A stretch of DNA of 13,660 nucleotides from contig JADIMN010000020.1 of the NCBI GenBank assembly GCA_017694735.1, positions 1 to 13,660 on the forward strand. The letters run 5' to 3'. A model generated the notes under the pieces. That model did no database searches and was not told the origin of the DNA. It was given only the letters and a program-made list of their open reading frames with translations. Source of the DNA: Candidatus Alectryobacillus merdavium (GTDB lineage: Bacteria > Bacillota_I > Bacilli_A > RFN20 > CAG-826). Position 1 is the stretch's first letter; each line of letters starts with the position of its first letter. Shown piece after piece: positions 13,014 through 13,660 of the stretch. The translations under genes and the position numbers were made by a program.

Positions 13014-13660
13014 ATGAATGTTGCAATAATTGGTGGTGGAATAAGTGGAGTTTTGATAGCTTTATTGCTTAAAAGAGGTAATACAAATATTGAAGTTTCA
13101 ATATTTGAAAAAGAAAATAAATTATTAAAAAAATTAATGGTTACTGGGAATGGTAGATGTAATCTTGGAAATACTTTATTAGATAGTAATTCATATAATA
13201 ATAAAAATACTTTCGATATTTATAATTCTTTTAATTATGTTCAACAGATTAAATTACTAAATTCATTTGGTATTTATACAAGAGATATTAATAATTTATA
13301 CTATCCTTATTCTTTAAGTGCTAAAAATCTATGCGAAAACTTATTATTTTTATTAAATTATTATAAAGTTGTTATAAATTTAGAATCTCAACTTATCGAT
13401 TATCATTTAGAAAAAAATAAATATCATTTATTTTTAAAGGATAAAAAAATTGATGAAACTTTTGATTATTTAATAATAACTAGTGGTGGCTTAACTTATT
13501 ATAAAAGTAGTTATAATACTTCTATATATAAATTGTTAGAAAAACATGGTTATGAGATTAATGATTTAAGAGTTGGATTGAATGCTATTAAAGTAGAAGA
13601 AAACGTAAAAACTTTAGAAAATTTAAGAGTAAAATGTATAGCTTCTCTTATCTATAATAA
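13014..13660 (+). CDS. BaiN/HI0933-family NAD(P)/FAD-dependent flavoprotein, 5' part only
   Basis: The frame from ATG 13014 stays open to the window end, giving 215 codons of a family usually about 400 residues long. Visible marks are the FAD dinucleotide-binding motif GGGISG (7-12) at the very N-terminus, FEKENKLLKKLMVTGNGRCN (31-50), whose TGNGRCNL signature is specific to the HI0933/YhiN/BaiN group, GIYTRDINNLYYPYSLSAKN (86-105, the GRvFP/Sxk region) and TSGGLTY (156-162). The soluble protein probably reduces an unknown small organic substrate. Annotation of homologues as bile-acid or rRNA-related enzymes varies, so none is adopted here. There is no ribosome-binding site before the start. 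Codons are extremely AT-rich, typical of a less expressed native gene. Confidence 0.9.
   Translation, partial: MNVAIIGGGISGVLIALLLKRGNTNIEVSIFEKENKLLKKLMVTGNGRCNLGNTLLDSNSYNNKNTFDIYNSFNYVQQIKLLNSFGIYTRDINNLYYPYSLSAKNLCENLLFLLNYYKVVINLESQLIDYHLEKNKYHLFLKDKKIDETFDYLIITSGGLTYYKSSYNTSIYKLLEKHGYEINDLRVGLNAIKVEENVKTLENLRVKCIASLIYN

Noticed and set aside
1..13660. CRISPR arrays, tRNA or rRNA genes, prophage or toxin-antitoxin modules
   Set aside because: No regularly spaced repeats, no cloverleaf-like GC-richer segments with CCA ends, and no recognisable phage, toxin or defence proteins were seen by reading. A tRNA and profile scan would be needed to exclude small ones fully.

Overview
The window comes from a low-GC, probably Firmicutes- or Tenericutes-like bacterium that uses the standard genetic code. 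Sampled lines of the native-looking genes are only about 20-30% GC. TGA is used as a stop (it ends the ABC transporter gene at 7078-7080 inside an ATGA overlap), and no recognised gene has an in-frame TGA, so this is not a Mycoplasma/Spiroplasma code-4 genome. An Acholeplasma/Anaeroplasma-like or RF39-like lineage, or an AT-rich Erysipelotrichia-type Bacillota, would fit. I cannot place it more closely.

Region 1 (1-2730) is a rearranged segment. It holds the 3' end of an M3-family oligoendopeptidase, then a complete IS3-family insertion sequence (about 663-2044, orfA plus orfB), then a reverse-strand SDR oxidoreductase gene whose stop codon is supplied by the end of the IS. The peptidase side is clearly less AT-rich (30-40% GC in sampled lines) than the SDR side (about 20%). 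No target duplication is visible.

Region 2 (2738-4163) is a small accessory and decay zone. It holds divergent promoters, a pRiA4b ORF-3-like protein, an alpha/beta-hydrolase pseudogene cut at its HGGG motif by the left end of a second, degenerate IS3-type element, and a frameshifted helix-turn-helix/membrane ORF. A bidirectional terminator closes it.

Region 3 (4155-9396) is a reverse-strand cluster: a MarR repressor with a palindromic operator over its own promoter, a heterodimeric ABC exporter whose two halves have complementary degenerate ATP sites, and a CorA-type divalent-cation transporter. The MarR and ABC genes overlap and should be one drug- or stress-responsive operon.

Region 4 (9458-13660) runs forward: a surface lipoprotein with an endonuclease I domain and InlB-like repeats, the housekeeping enolase gene with a dyad over its -10, a strong terminator, and the 5' part of a BaiN/HI0933-family flavoprotein. 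That last gene may be transcribed as a leaderless mRNA from a promoter overlapping the terminator.

I see no tRNA, rRNA, CRISPR array or defence island. The most unusual content is the regulatory architecture of the IS (hairpin, split junction promoter, frameshift) and the IS-linked gene damage. I do not see convincing evidence for an entirely new multi-gene system.
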